Shown here in pieces: positions 7,496 through 13,201 of a DNA stretch of 13,201 bases. The stretch is from Bacteroidales bacterium. Its GTDB lineage: Bacteria > Bacteroidota > Bacteroidia > Bacteroidales > JAOZVK01. Where the stretch lies: positions 1-13,201 of the forward strand of contig JAOZVK010000104.1 in assembly GCA_029938185.1 (NCBI GenBank), written 5' to 3'. Within the stretch, counting starts at the first letter, position 1, and each line of letters opens with the position of its first letter. The notes under the pieces were generated by a model. It was not told where the DNA came from, did not search any database, and saw only the letters and a list, made by a program, of their open reading frames with translations. The translations under genes were made by a program, and so were the position numbers.

Positions 7496-8105
7496 AAAAT
7501 TCAGATTTTATATTTTCTTCCAAAAATTTAATTCCATTTTTATTACATATACCATACAAATGATAAGTTATGATTTCTTTAAAAACTTTATACGAATTAT
7601 CTTTGTAATCTATGTATAGGTCTAATTCAATATTTGTATCAATTCGTAGCAAATGTAGTTTTGCTATTATATCAGTATCAATATTTTTTCTGTATAAACC
7701 TTCTTTTTTACCTTTTTCAATATTATTGGTAATTTCTTCATATTTTCCTTTAAATTTTTCTTCACAAACTTCATTTGAAAGTGTCGGATAATATTTTTTT
7801 AAATCAAAATCAAAAGAATGGTTATAATTTTTAAGAATTTTATACATAAATTTATCAACCTCAAGTAATTCTTCGATTGCATTTAAGTTGCTATTTTTTA
7901 ATGAAGCAAACTGCTTTTTTTTTTGTTTAATATCATAAAAAGCAACTTTACGAACCAAGTCTTCTTTATCTTTTATATGTGTGTATAATGTTTTTTTTGA
8001 TATTCCAATATTTCGCGAAATATCATCCATAGATATACTTTTAATTCCATATTTAGTATATAGCTCATAAGTTTTTTTTACAATATCATCTAATTCTTTT
8101 TCCAT
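7494..8105 (-). CDS. TetR/AcrR-family transcriptional regulator
   Basis: This 203-residue protein has normal length for the family. The N-terminal helix-turn-helix is clear: YTKYGIKSISMDDISRNIGI at 16-35, then the recognition part SKKTLYTHIKDKEDLV at 36-51. The C-terminal ligand and dimer domain is divergent, as usual, and includes FDFDLKKYYP near 98-107. It lies upstream of, and on the same strand as, the channel, adaptor and pump genes. The natural inference is a ligand-responsive repressor of this efflux locus and of itself. The inducer is unknown. The ATG is at 8103-8105. A TAGTTTTG box only 4 bp upstream would give a nearly leaderless mRNA, so either the true start is slightly downstream or this box is not used. 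The stop codon is supplied partly by a REP-like hairpin. Confidence 0.93.
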   Translation of the reverse strand: MEKELDDIVKKTYELYTKYGIKSISMDDISRNIGISKKTLYTHIKDKEDLVRKVAFYDIKQKKKQFASLKNSNLNAIEELLEVDKFMYKILKNYNHSFDFDLKKYYPTLSNEVCEEKFKGKYEEITNNIEKGKKEGLYRKNIDTDIIAKLHLLRIDTNIELDLYIDYKDNSYKVFKEIITYHLYGICNKNGIKFLEENIKSEF

Positions 8106-8109
8106 GCTG

Positions 8110-8117
8110 CAAAACTA
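8110..8117 (-). promoter_or_regulatory. Candidate -7 box of the tetR gene
   Basis: TAGTTTTG on the minus strand is a full match to TAnnTTTG, but there is no TTG at the expected -33 distance. A second near match, TAGTTTTT, is at 8119-8126. If the first is used, transcription would begin at or within a few bases of the ATG. Tentative. Confidence 0.25.
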
Positions 8118-8162
8118 TAAAAACTATTTAGAGTAAAAAAACTTTTATCATAATTATAGTTT
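8112..8162. promoter_or_regulatory. Inverted repeat upstream of tetR, possible operator
   Basis: AAACTATAA (8112-8120) and its exact reverse complement TTATAGTTT (8154-8162) are separated by 33 bp. An extra direct copy of AAAACTAT lies at 8120-8127. The arms cover the presumed promoter of the regulator gene, a usual place for TetR-family autoregulation. The wide spacing is not typical of a single TetR operator, so two half-occupied sites or chance in AT-rich DNA remain possible. Confidence 0.3.
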
Positions 8163-8296
8163 CCTTAGTGTAAAGGTGAGAGTTTGTGTGTTGTTTAATT
8201 CATAATAAAAATTTGATTATTAAGTAAGTACTGTTACAAAAGTTTTTCGACATTTACTTATTCATAACTTTCTGATTAAATTGTTTTTGTATTAAT

Positions 8297-8330
8297 GCGT
8301 AAGCAACTATAAAATAGGTCGAAGACCTTA
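8297..8330 (+). repeat. REP-like repeat, copy C
   Basis: The tail GCGTAAGCAACTATAAAAT leads into the hairpin AGGTC-GAA-GACCT (8316-8328). It stands alone in the divergent gap, not at a gene end. A weak opposite-facing match around 8239-8265 (TTCGAC core) could be the degenerate other end of a small element. Confidence 0.85.
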
Positions 8331-8558
8331 CTTCAATATACCTTAATAAAATAATTAAAATGTCAATATAAACAGTTTTTTACAAAGATACAAAAAATTT
8401 ACAAAAATAGCAACACAATATTCAATATATATATGATATTTAATTAAAAAATACAAGTTTTTCTAATGATTATTTTAATAATTTTACAAAAATTATATTT
8501 TTTTAACACAAATTAACATTACTTCATCAACACTTTTTGTCATTTCATGTAAAAAATT

Positions 8559-8588
8559 TTGCCATCGAACCAAAAAGTACTATGCTTG
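8559..8588 (+). promoter_or_regulatory. Candidate promoter of the lipase gene
   Basis: TTG (8559-8561), a 19-bp spacer and TATGCTTG (8581-8588) match the Bacteroidota promoter pattern, with one mismatch in the -7 box. Transcription would begin near 8594 and leave a leader of about 60 nt, which is A-rich and has no Shine-Dalgarno sequence. Confidence 0.5.
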
Positions 8589-8653
8589 CATGACATTTTA
8601 AGAACAGAAAATTCAAAAATATTTAAATATAACAAACTAAAATTAATAATAAT

Positions 8654-10516
8654 ATGAAGAGATTTTTTACTTTAACTTTAATTATTTTACTAAGTGTTTC
8701 TTTAAACACAAATTCTCAAAACTGGCATTTTTTGGGTTATCCTCAATCACATAATTATGTAACTACTCAAGTTGGTGATATAGTTTTTGGACAAGAGCCA
8801 GCAGGTTCGGAAAATCATACAGTAATAGTATTTGTACATGGAAAAGGCGGAAATCCTTCACATTGGTTAACCGGATATTATGACGAAGGTAACGAAATGT
8901 ACAGAAATGCATACAACGCAGGTTACAGAACAGCATTTGTAGATTTGGCAGGAGACAAAACTATGTGGGAGAATGGAAGCATGCTAAAAAATATGTTAAC
9001 CGAAATTACAGATTATTATGGTGTAAGTAAAGTTGTAATTGTAGCACACAGTAAAGGTGGTCTTGACACAGATGCAGCAATGATACATTACGGAGCACAC
9101 ACAATGGTAGAAAAAGTTATAACATTAGGTTCTCCACATCATGGTTCGCCACTTGCCGATTTAATTTATAGCAGTTGGACATGGTGGTTGGCATATATAT
9201 TTGGTGAGCAAAACGATGCAGCATATGTTTTACAATCAGGTTATATGAGCTACTTCAGATCAGTTACAGATTCGCATCAAAATAATGCAAATACAGACTT
9301 TTATACAATAGGTGCTTGGGGATATAGCGGAATGATGAGATTTTCGGGTTGGTATTTAAATGCAACAGGCGGAGGTAAAAAAGACGGTGGAAATGACGGT
9401 TTAGTTACTTACCCAAGCTCTTACAGACCTAATTCGATGAGATTACTTAGAGGTTATGGCGATCAAGCAACCAACTACAATCATGCCGAGATTTTACTTG
9501 GACAACACATGTGGAATAGTTTTTATTCTTACATACCATTAGGAACACCCAGAGGCAGAAAAGCTGCAAAAACTGAAAGTTATAATCCAAATGCAATAGT
9601 TACAAGTAATATGCAAATGGTTGTTTCAACTGACGGAAACTTCAAAGAGTTTGTAATAGAAGAAGGTGCAGAAAATGTAAAAATTGATATAAAACAAAAA
9701 TCAAATACTGCAAAAGTAAATGTAATAAACCCTAATGGTTTTGATAATACAAGAATGTTTAAAAACAAAAGAAGTGTTGATGGTTTAGGTCTAAATACAA
9801 ATTCTTTTCAAGCTAATAAAATTGCCGCTGGAACATACAAAATCAAATCATCGGAACCATTTGTTGCTTTGATAACTACTGAAAAAGGTATTACTGCTAA
9901 ATTCACAAGTGATTTGAACAATAAAAAATTGGTATATTCTCAAGGCGAAACAATGAATTTTAATATTGAGTTATTAAATGCAAAAGATGAGTCAGTAAAA
10001 AGTGCAAAAGTAACAGGAACAATGATGCGTACAAGTGACCTTAAAGGAAAAGGTGTTTCTGACTCACCACAAGTTATCGAATTTGAATTAAAAGATAATA
10101 AATTTGTTTACACAATGAACTCAATGCTTTCTCCAGGTATTTATAGTGTATCTGTAAATGTTGGAGGTGATAATTTTAGAAAATCAGTAATTACAAGTAT
10201 TGCAGTAACAAGTAATAATTCAGTAACAGAAATTGAAGATAAAAAAACAGATTTTGCTTCTCTTTCAAATTATCCAAATCCTGTTAAAACAGAAACTACA
10301 TTTGCTATATCTTTAAAAACTTCAGGAAATAATAAATTAACTGTTTATGATATGCAAGGACGTTCTGTAAAACAATTCAACTTATCAAACTTATGTGAAG
10401 GTAATCATGAATTAAAATGGGATATAAGTTCAGAAAATCTAAAAAATGGAATGTATGTTTATGAATTATCAAATGGTTCATTAAAAACTTCAAAAATAAT
10501 GGTTGTAAATAAATAA
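8654..10516 (+). CDS. Secreted alpha/beta-hydrolase lipase/esterase with T9SS sorting domain
   Basis: This 620-residue protein has an N-terminal signal peptide (about 1-21), a lipase-like alpha/beta-hydrolase domain (about 30-295), a beta-rich linker region (about 315-520) and a type A T9SS C-terminal domain (about 538-620). Visible catalytic features are the oxyanion motif VFVHGKGG (59-66), nucleophile Ser133 in VAHSKGG, acid Asp248 in GGNDGLV and His277 in NYNHAEIL. The Ser-Asp-His spacing and the NDGLV...NHAE pattern resemble family I bacterial triacylglycerol lipases. There, however, the residues after His are LDE and supply a calcium ligand; here they are AEI, so that site may differ. 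The C-terminus shows SNYPNPVKTETTF, LTVYDMQGRSV and GMYVYEL, so export and surface attachment or release by the porin-like T9SS is expected. Substrate is inferred only. It is a single gene with its own promoter and terminator. Confidence 0.92.
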   Translation: MKRFFTLTLIILLSVSLNTNSQNWHFLGYPQSHNYVTTQVGDIVFGQEPAGSENHTVIVFVHGKGGNPSHWLTGYYDEGNEMYRNAYNAGYRTAFVDLAGDKTMWENGSMLKNMLTEITDYYGVSKVVIVAHSKGGLDTDAAMIHYGAHTMVEKVITLGSPHHGSPLADLIYSSWTWWLAYIFGEQNDAAYVLQSGYMSYFRSVTDSHQNNANTDFYTIGAWGYSGMMRFSGWYLNATGGGKKDGGNDGLVTYPSSYRPNSMRLLRGYGDQATNYNHAEILLGQHMWNSFYSYIPLGTPRGRKAAKTESYNPNAIVTSNMQMVVSTDGNFKEFVIEEGAENVKIDIKQKSNTAKVNVINPNGFDNTRMFKNKRSVDGLGLNTNSFQANKIAAGTYKIKSSEPFVALITTEKGITAKFTSDLNNKKLVYSQGETMNFNIELLNAKDESVKSAKVTGTMMRTSDLKGKGVSDSPQVIEFELKDNKFVYTMNSMLSPGIYSVSVNVGGDNFRKSVITSIAVTSNNSVTEIEDKKTDFASLSNYPNPVKTETTFAISLKTSGNNKLTVYDMQGRSVKQFNLSNLCEGNHELKWDISSENLKNGMYVYELSNGSLKTSKIMVVNK

Positions 10517-10544
10517 AGTTTTATTGTTAAATTGTTTGTAAGTG

Positions 10545-10574
10545 AAAACCGGCCTATTTGGTCGGTTTTTTTAT
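10545..10574 (+). terminator. Rho-independent terminator of the lipase gene
   Basis: A 10-bp stem (AAAACCGGCC with GGTCGGTTTT, one G-T pair) closes a TATTT loop and runs into a series of T. It begins 28 bp after the stop codon. Confidence 0.88.
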
Positions 10575-10581
10575 TTTTAAA

Positions 10582-10596
10582 GTTGCTTATGCATCA
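10582..10596 (-). repeat. Possible remnant of a REP-like tail
   Basis: On the minus strand this reads GATGCATAAGCAAC, close to the tail ATGCGTAAGCAAC of copies A and C but with no intact hairpin next to it. It may be a decayed copy; chance similarity is possible. Confidence 0.3.
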
Positions 10597-10637
10597 AATA
10601 ATATATAAAAAAGACCTCTATATTTAAAAAATATAAT

Positions 10638-10645
10638 TATTTTTG
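10638..10645 (+). promoter_or_regulatory. Candidate -7 box of the thioredoxin gene
   Basis: TATTTTTG is a full match to TAnnTTTG, 45 bp before the ATG, predicting a leader of about 40 nt. No TTG lies at the expected -33 distance, so support is partial. Confidence 0.4.
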
Positions 10646-10690
10646 CAGTTAATAATTATATAATAATTAAAAAATTTAATATAAATAACT

Positions 10691-11008
10691 ATGCCAGTTG
10701 AAATTACAGATTCAAACTATAAAGAAGTAGTATTAAATTCAGAACTACCCGTATTAGTCGATTTTTGGGCAGAATGGTGTGGCCCTTGTAGAATGATAGC
10801 ACCAAGTGTTGAACAATTATCAGAAGAATATGAAGGTAAAGCTATTGTTGGAAAAGTAGATATTGATAATAATCAAGAAGTTGCAAGGAAATTTCAAATT
10901 AGAAATATTCCAACAATATTGTTTTTTAAAAATGGTAGTGTTATTGATAAGGTTGTTGGTGCAGCACCAAAAAGAAAAATCGAAAATAAGCTAAAAAAAA
11001 TATTATAA
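10691..11008 (+). CDS. trxA: Thioredoxin
   Basis: This small cytoplasmic disulfide reductase is 105 residues, the standard length. The active site WCGPC is intact, with Cys30 and Cys33. The buried Asp24 in VDFWAEWC, the cis-proline in RNIPT (Pro74) and the FFKNGSVIDKVVGA segment (78-91) are all typical. There is no signal peptide or lipobox, so it should act in the cytoplasm, kept reduced by thioredoxin reductase, supplying electrons to enzymes such as ribonucleotide reductase and peroxiredoxins. It is flanked by terminators on both sides, so it is probably a single-gene unit. The gene name follows the family; a second thioredoxin elsewhere in the genome cannot be excluded. Confidence 0.96.
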   Translation: MPVEITDSNYKEVVLNSELPVLVDFWAEWCGPCRMIAPSVEQLSEEYEGKAIVGKVDIDNNQEVARKFQIRNIPTILFFKNGSVIDKVVGAAPKRKIENKLKKIL

Positions 11009-11034
11009 GGAATAGAGTTTAAATAAATTACTAC

Positions 11035-11068
11035 TGTCGGCGTGGCTTGAAGCCACACCGACATTTTT
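11035..11068 (+). terminator. Rho-independent terminator of the thioredoxin gene
   Basis: A 13-bp stem with one mismatch (11035-11047 with 11051-11063, loop TGA) is followed by five T. The stem contains GTGGCTTGAAGCCAC and is clearly richer in G and C than its surroundings. It starts 27 bp after the stop codon. Confidence 0.87.
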
Positions 11069-11070
11069 AA

Positions 11071-11117
11071 ACAAACAATATGTAACAAACAATATGTAAC
11101 AAACAATATGTAACAAA
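11071..11117 (+). repeat. 14-bp tandem repeat, three copies plus a partial
   Basis: ACAAACAATATGTA is repeated exactly at 11071-11084, 11085-11098 and 11099-11112, followed by the partial ACAAA. Identity of the copies suggests recent expansion. It lies directly after the thioredoxin terminator. Confidence 0.95.
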
Positions 11118-11194
11118 TCAGCACACATACCTAAAAATTGGATATTTTCTCAAAAAAATTTGTTCTGCTTTTATGACAGTAGTTTGTAAAAACG

Positions 11195-11328
11195 TAAGGT
11201 ATTTGACCTATTTAATATTGCTTACGTATTCTTTTAATACTCTAATAATATGCAATTTAACAAATATTAATGTCAAAAAACTTTTGTTAGACTACTTATA
11301 AACCACATCAAATAGGTCGAAGACCTTA
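11195..11328. mobile_element. Inverted pair of REP-like repeats forming a small element (copies D and E)
   Basis: The left end (11195-11227) is a minus-strand copy: hairpin, then TTTAATATTGCTTACG, the complement of the usual tail. Its hairpin carries two changes relative to the other copies. The right end (about 11300-11328) is a plus-strand copy with a perfect AGGTC-GAA-GACCT (11314-11326) and a degenerate tail. Over the outer 31 bp the ends match as inverted repeats at about 23 positions, with hairpins outermost (TAAGGT...ACCTTA). The 134-bp unit has no open frame and no evident target duplication. It resembles a REPIN/BIME arrangement or a palindromic MITE. Confidence 0.6.
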
Positions 11329-11359
11329 TAACAATTCCTTACAGCTTTAAATAAATAAA

Positions 11360-12280
11360 TTGAAAAATTTAAGAGATATAATTAGTTTACAACAGTTTGA
11401 TAATTTAGAGTTTGCAGCCAAACAAGTTGTTGAAGGTTTTATAACAGGCTTACATCAAAGTCCATTTCATGGATTTTCTGTAGAGTTTGCCGAACATAGA
11501 TTATACAATAATGGTGAATCAACAAAAAATATTGATTGGAAACTATTTGCAAGAACAGAAAAACTATTTGTTAAACGATACGAAGAAGAAACAAATTTGA
11601 GAAGTCATATAATTATTGACACATCATCATCAATGTTGTTTCCATATGAAAAGGATATTATACAATCTAAATTAGCATTTTCGGTTTATAGTGCAGCTTC
11701 TTTAATTTATTTACTACGCAAACAAAGAGATGCTGTAGGTATCAGTCTATTTTCAGATGAAATTGAATTACATACAAAAGCAAAACTATCATTATTACAC
11801 TCAAAAATGTTGTATAACGAACTTGCAAATCTAATAAGTACAACAAATAAAAAAACTTCAAAAAAAACAAACACATCTAAAACACTTCATCAAATTGCCG
11901 ATAATATTCATAAAAGATCATTAGTAATTATATTTTCAGATATGTTAGATAATATATCTGAAGATGTGTTTTCGGCATTACAGCATTTAAAATATAATAA
12001 ACATGAGGTAATCCTTTTTCATGTTACAAGCAAATCATTTGAAAAAAATTTTGAATTTTCAAATCGTCCATATAAGTTTATAGACCTCGAAACATCAGAG
12101 GTTGTTAAAATAAACCCAAATTCAGTTAGATACCAATATGTAAAAAAAATAAATAACTACTTTAACCAAATCAAACTAAAATGTGGACAATATAAAATCG
12201 ACCTGATAGAAGCAAATATTGAAGATGATTTTAGAGAGGTTTTAATCCCATATTTGTTAAAAAGAAAACGTTTGGTTTAA
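11360..12280 (+). CDS. DUF58-family protein with von Willebrand A-like fold
   Basis: This 306-residue protein has normal length for a soluble DUF58 protein. The N-terminal conserved block is complete: FAAKQVVEGFITGLHQSP (18-35), HGFSVEFAEHR (37-47), IDWKLFARTEKLFVKRYEEE (58-77), then a VWA-type metal site DTSSSM (87-92). A later SDMLDN (193-198) suits the same fold. DUF58 proteins usually sit beside a MoxR-type AAA+ ATPase and work with it in complex or cofactor maturation; no such gene lies on either side here. The start is TTG at 11360. An in-frame TAA lies at 11348-11350, and the next Met is residue 92, inside the metal site, so TTG is effectively forced. It is followed after 19 bp by the YjbQ-family gene, so the two are probably one transcript. 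The biological role here is unknown. Confidence 0.9.
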   Translation: MKNLRDIISLQQFDNLEFAAKQVVEGFITGLHQSPFHGFSVEFAEHRLYNNGESTKNIDWKLFARTEKLFVKRYEEETNLRSHIIIDTSSSMLFPYEKDIIQSKLAFSVYSAASLIYLLRKQRDAVGISLFSDEIELHTKAKLSLLHSKMLYNELANLISTTNKKTSKKTNTSKTLHQIADNIHKRSLVIIFSDMLDNISEDVFSALQHLKYNKHEVILFHVTSKSFEKNFEFSNRPYKFIDLETSEVVKINPNSVRYQYVKKINNYFNQIKLKCGQYKIDLIEANIEDDFREVLIPYLLKRKRLV

Positions 12281-12299
12281 TATACTATAAAAAATAAAA

Positions 12300-12710
12300 A
12301 TGATTACTCAAATAGAAATAAAATTACCTCCAATGAAAAGAGGATTCCATTTAATTACTTCATATATAGTGCAACAACTAAAAAAATTGCCTGAAAAAGG
12401 AATACTTAATATTTTAATAAAACACACATCAGCAGCTATAACACTAAACGAAAATGCGGACCCTTCGGTAAGAACAGATTTTAATTCATTTATAAACAAA
12501 TTAGTTCCCGAAAACCAATCAATTTTTACACACACATACGAAGGTGATGATGATATGCCAGCACATCTAAAATCTTCATTATTAGGAGCAAGTTTATCAA
12601 TTCCAATTACAAACCATAGTTTAAATTTAGGAACATGGCAAGGAATATATCTTTGTGAATTTAGAAATTATGGAGGAAATAGAAAACTGGTACTGACTGT
12701 ATTTAGTTGA
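12300..12710 (+). CDS. YjbQ/UPF0047-family protein
   Basis: This 136-residue protein has standard length for the family. Conserved stretches cover nearly the whole chain: KHTSAAITLNENADPSVRTD (41-60), HTYEGDDDMPAHLKSSLLGA (78-97), SIPITNHSLNLGTWQGIYLC (100-119). Candidate functional residues are His42, Asp83-85 and His89. The E. coli relative has weak thiamine-phosphate synthase activity in genetic tests, which led to the name secondary thiamine-phosphate synthase, but the true function of the family is not settled. It has no signal peptide and should be cytoplasmic. It begins 19 bp after the DUF58 gene and is likely co-transcribed. No clear hairpin terminator follows. Confidence 0.93.
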   Translation: MITQIEIKLPPMKRGFHLITSYIVQQLKKLPEKGILNILIKHTSAAITLNENADPSVRTDFNSFINKLVPENQSIFTHTYEGDDDMPAHLKSSLLGASLSIPITNHSLNLGTWQGIYLCEFRNYGGNRKLVLTVFS

Positions 12711-12957
12711 TTGTTTAAGAACTATAAAATAATTACAACAAATTGGGCAATTACTCAAGGCTGCATTCTTGATTTGTAAAACACTTTTAGTTGCATTTAA
12801 TCCATAATTATACTTTTAAATGGTACAATTATTCAATGATACAATGGTACAATACTTTGATTAATAATTAATAACAGTTTGTTAATGTTAAAACTATAAC
12901 CATTTAGAGTATACCATAGTGGCTACATAAATGCCAAACCTTTTGTTTTACAAATCG
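12711..12957. other. Gap after the YjbQ gene
   Basis: AT-rich and non-coding. It contains the 8-bp array at 12822-12853 and, at 12921-12926, a GGCTAC similar to the end of the mobile element next to it. No terminator was seen. The DNA from about 12915 onward becomes visibly richer in G and C. Confidence 0.5.
12822..12853 (-). repeat. 8-bp degenerate tandem array, four units
   Basis: The plus strand reads GGTACAAT, TATTCAAT, GATACAAT, GGTACAAT in register. On the minus strand these are ATTGTACC, ATTGTATC, ATTGAATA, ATTGTACC, the same family as the arrays at 1-48 and 7346-7425 but in the opposite orientation. Confidence 0.85.
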
Positions 12958-13105
12958 GGCTACCCACGTAAGGTTGGCTACTTACTGTGCGTTCGGCTGG
13001 TGTTTTCACCTGCCGCTGATTGCTTGTTCTCTTACAATCAGGTAAAAACACCTGATAGGCGCAACTTGTTGATAAATAGTTGTGTCCAACTTCTGACAGG
13101 TAGCC
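12958..13105. mobile_element. Second MITE-like element of the GGCTACC family
   Basis: This 148-bp segment runs from GGCTACC (12958) to GGTAGCC (13105), almost the same length as the element at 764-910. Its right 23 bp match that element's left end in inverted orientation with one mismatch. Its own left end is a weaker match (AGGTTGGC in place of AAGTTGGAC). The interior differs from the first element and is more GC-rich and hairpin-rich. There is no target duplication, so it may be old, chimeric or longer: another GGCTAC at 12921 could be the true left end. Confidence 0.6.
12999..13052. repeat. Stem-loop inside the second element
   Basis: GGTGTTTTCACCTG (12999-13012) and CAGGTAAAAACACC (13039-13052) pair over 14 bp with one mismatch. 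An alternative inner stem, CTGATTG (13016-13022) with CAATCAG (13035-13041), shares bases with it. The left arm also folds on itself (GGTG-TTTT-CACC). It could be a remnant of an element core, or part of a structured RNA. Confidence 0.7.
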
Positions 13106-13107
13106 TA

Positions 13108-13201
13108 TATTTATATTTTATTTCATAAATACAATAATTATTGAATATTATGGAATTTTTCATTTATCGCTTGACACTTTTGGGATTTAAAACCTTATTT
13201 T
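13108..13201. other. Right edge of the window
   Basis: AT-rich DNA with no open frame, repeat or clear promoter pair that I can support. Confidence 0.5.

Larger units (their letters stand above)
8106..8653. other. Divergent intergenic region between the regulator and lipase genes
   Basis: This 548-bp gap holds an inverted repeat next to the regulator start (8112-8162), a REP-like repeat (8297-8330) and a likely lipase promoter (8559-8588). The rest (about 8331-8550) is very AT-rich with no open frame, and I saw no RNA gene or other structure in it. Confidence 0.6.

Noticed and set aside
8331..8550. Small gene or RNA gene in the lipase upstream region
   Set aside because: I saw no open frame with a plausible start, no tRNA-like fold and no hairpin with a T-run; only AT-rich sequence.
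10894..11124. Minus-strand 76-residue frame over the thioredoxin end and the 14-bp repeat
   Set aside because: It overlaps a conserved gene, a terminator and a tandem repeat; its N-terminal part is only translated repeat.
12931..13128. 65-residue open frame across the second MITE-like element
   Set aside because: It runs straight through the terminal repeat and hairpin of a non-coding element, resembles no family I know, and has no promoter or supporting context.

Overview
The window is AT-rich and looks like a chromosomal stretch from a member of the Bacteroidota. Three things support this. The secreted lipase ends in a type A type IX secretion (T9SS) C-terminal sorting domain. Several genes have Bacteroidota-type promoter elements (-33 TTG and -7 TAnnTTTG) and no Shine-Dalgarno sequence. 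All proteins have a low-GC, Lys/Ile/Asn-rich composition. I cannot name the genus. Composition and codon use look alike across the genes, and I see no phage, plasmid or defence genes.

Layout. Left part, minus strand: folE (70-705, GTP cyclohydrolase I), then a tripartite efflux locus transcribed right to left. That locus is a TetR-type regulator (7494-8105), a TolC-like outer membrane factor (5853-7274), a lipoprotein membrane-fusion subunit (4479-5609) and an RND inner-membrane pump (1076-4486). The last two overlap by 8 bp. Together they should form one envelope-spanning export machine controlled by the local regulator. Right part, plus strand: a secreted alpha/beta-hydrolase lipase with its own promoter and terminator (8654-10516), thioredoxin with its own terminator (10691-11008), then a two-gene unit of a DUF58 protein (11360-12280, TTG start) and a YjbQ-family protein (12300-12710).

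The genes are ordinary; the intergenic DNA is not. It holds several families of small repeats. (1) Two elements of about 147 bp (764-910 and 12958-13105) have GGCTACC...GGTAGCC terminal inverted repeats. One outer end is shared nearly identically, in opposite orientation, 12.3 kb apart. The first is flanked by a perfect 8-bp direct repeat, CAATATTA, so it looks like a non-autonomous transposable element. (2) A REP-like repeat, a GCGTAAGCAA-type tail followed by the hairpin AGGTC-GAA-GACCT, occurs at 5821, 7465 and 8297. It also occurs as an inverted pair at 11195-11328 that forms a mini-element of its own. (3) Arrays of a variable 8-bp word, ATTG(A/T)A(C/T/A)N, lie at 1-48, 7346-7425 and, inverted, 12822-12853. 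(4) There is one 7-bp array (5723-5764) and one 14-bp array (11071-11117). Both gaps inside the efflux locus have the same design: gene stop, REP-like hairpin, short-period array, next gene.

I found no new multigene system. The best leads are the two inverted-repeat element families, the REP-like hairpins fused to gene ends, the apparent two extra membrane segments in the RND pump, and a DUF58 gene found without its usual MoxR ATPase neighbour.
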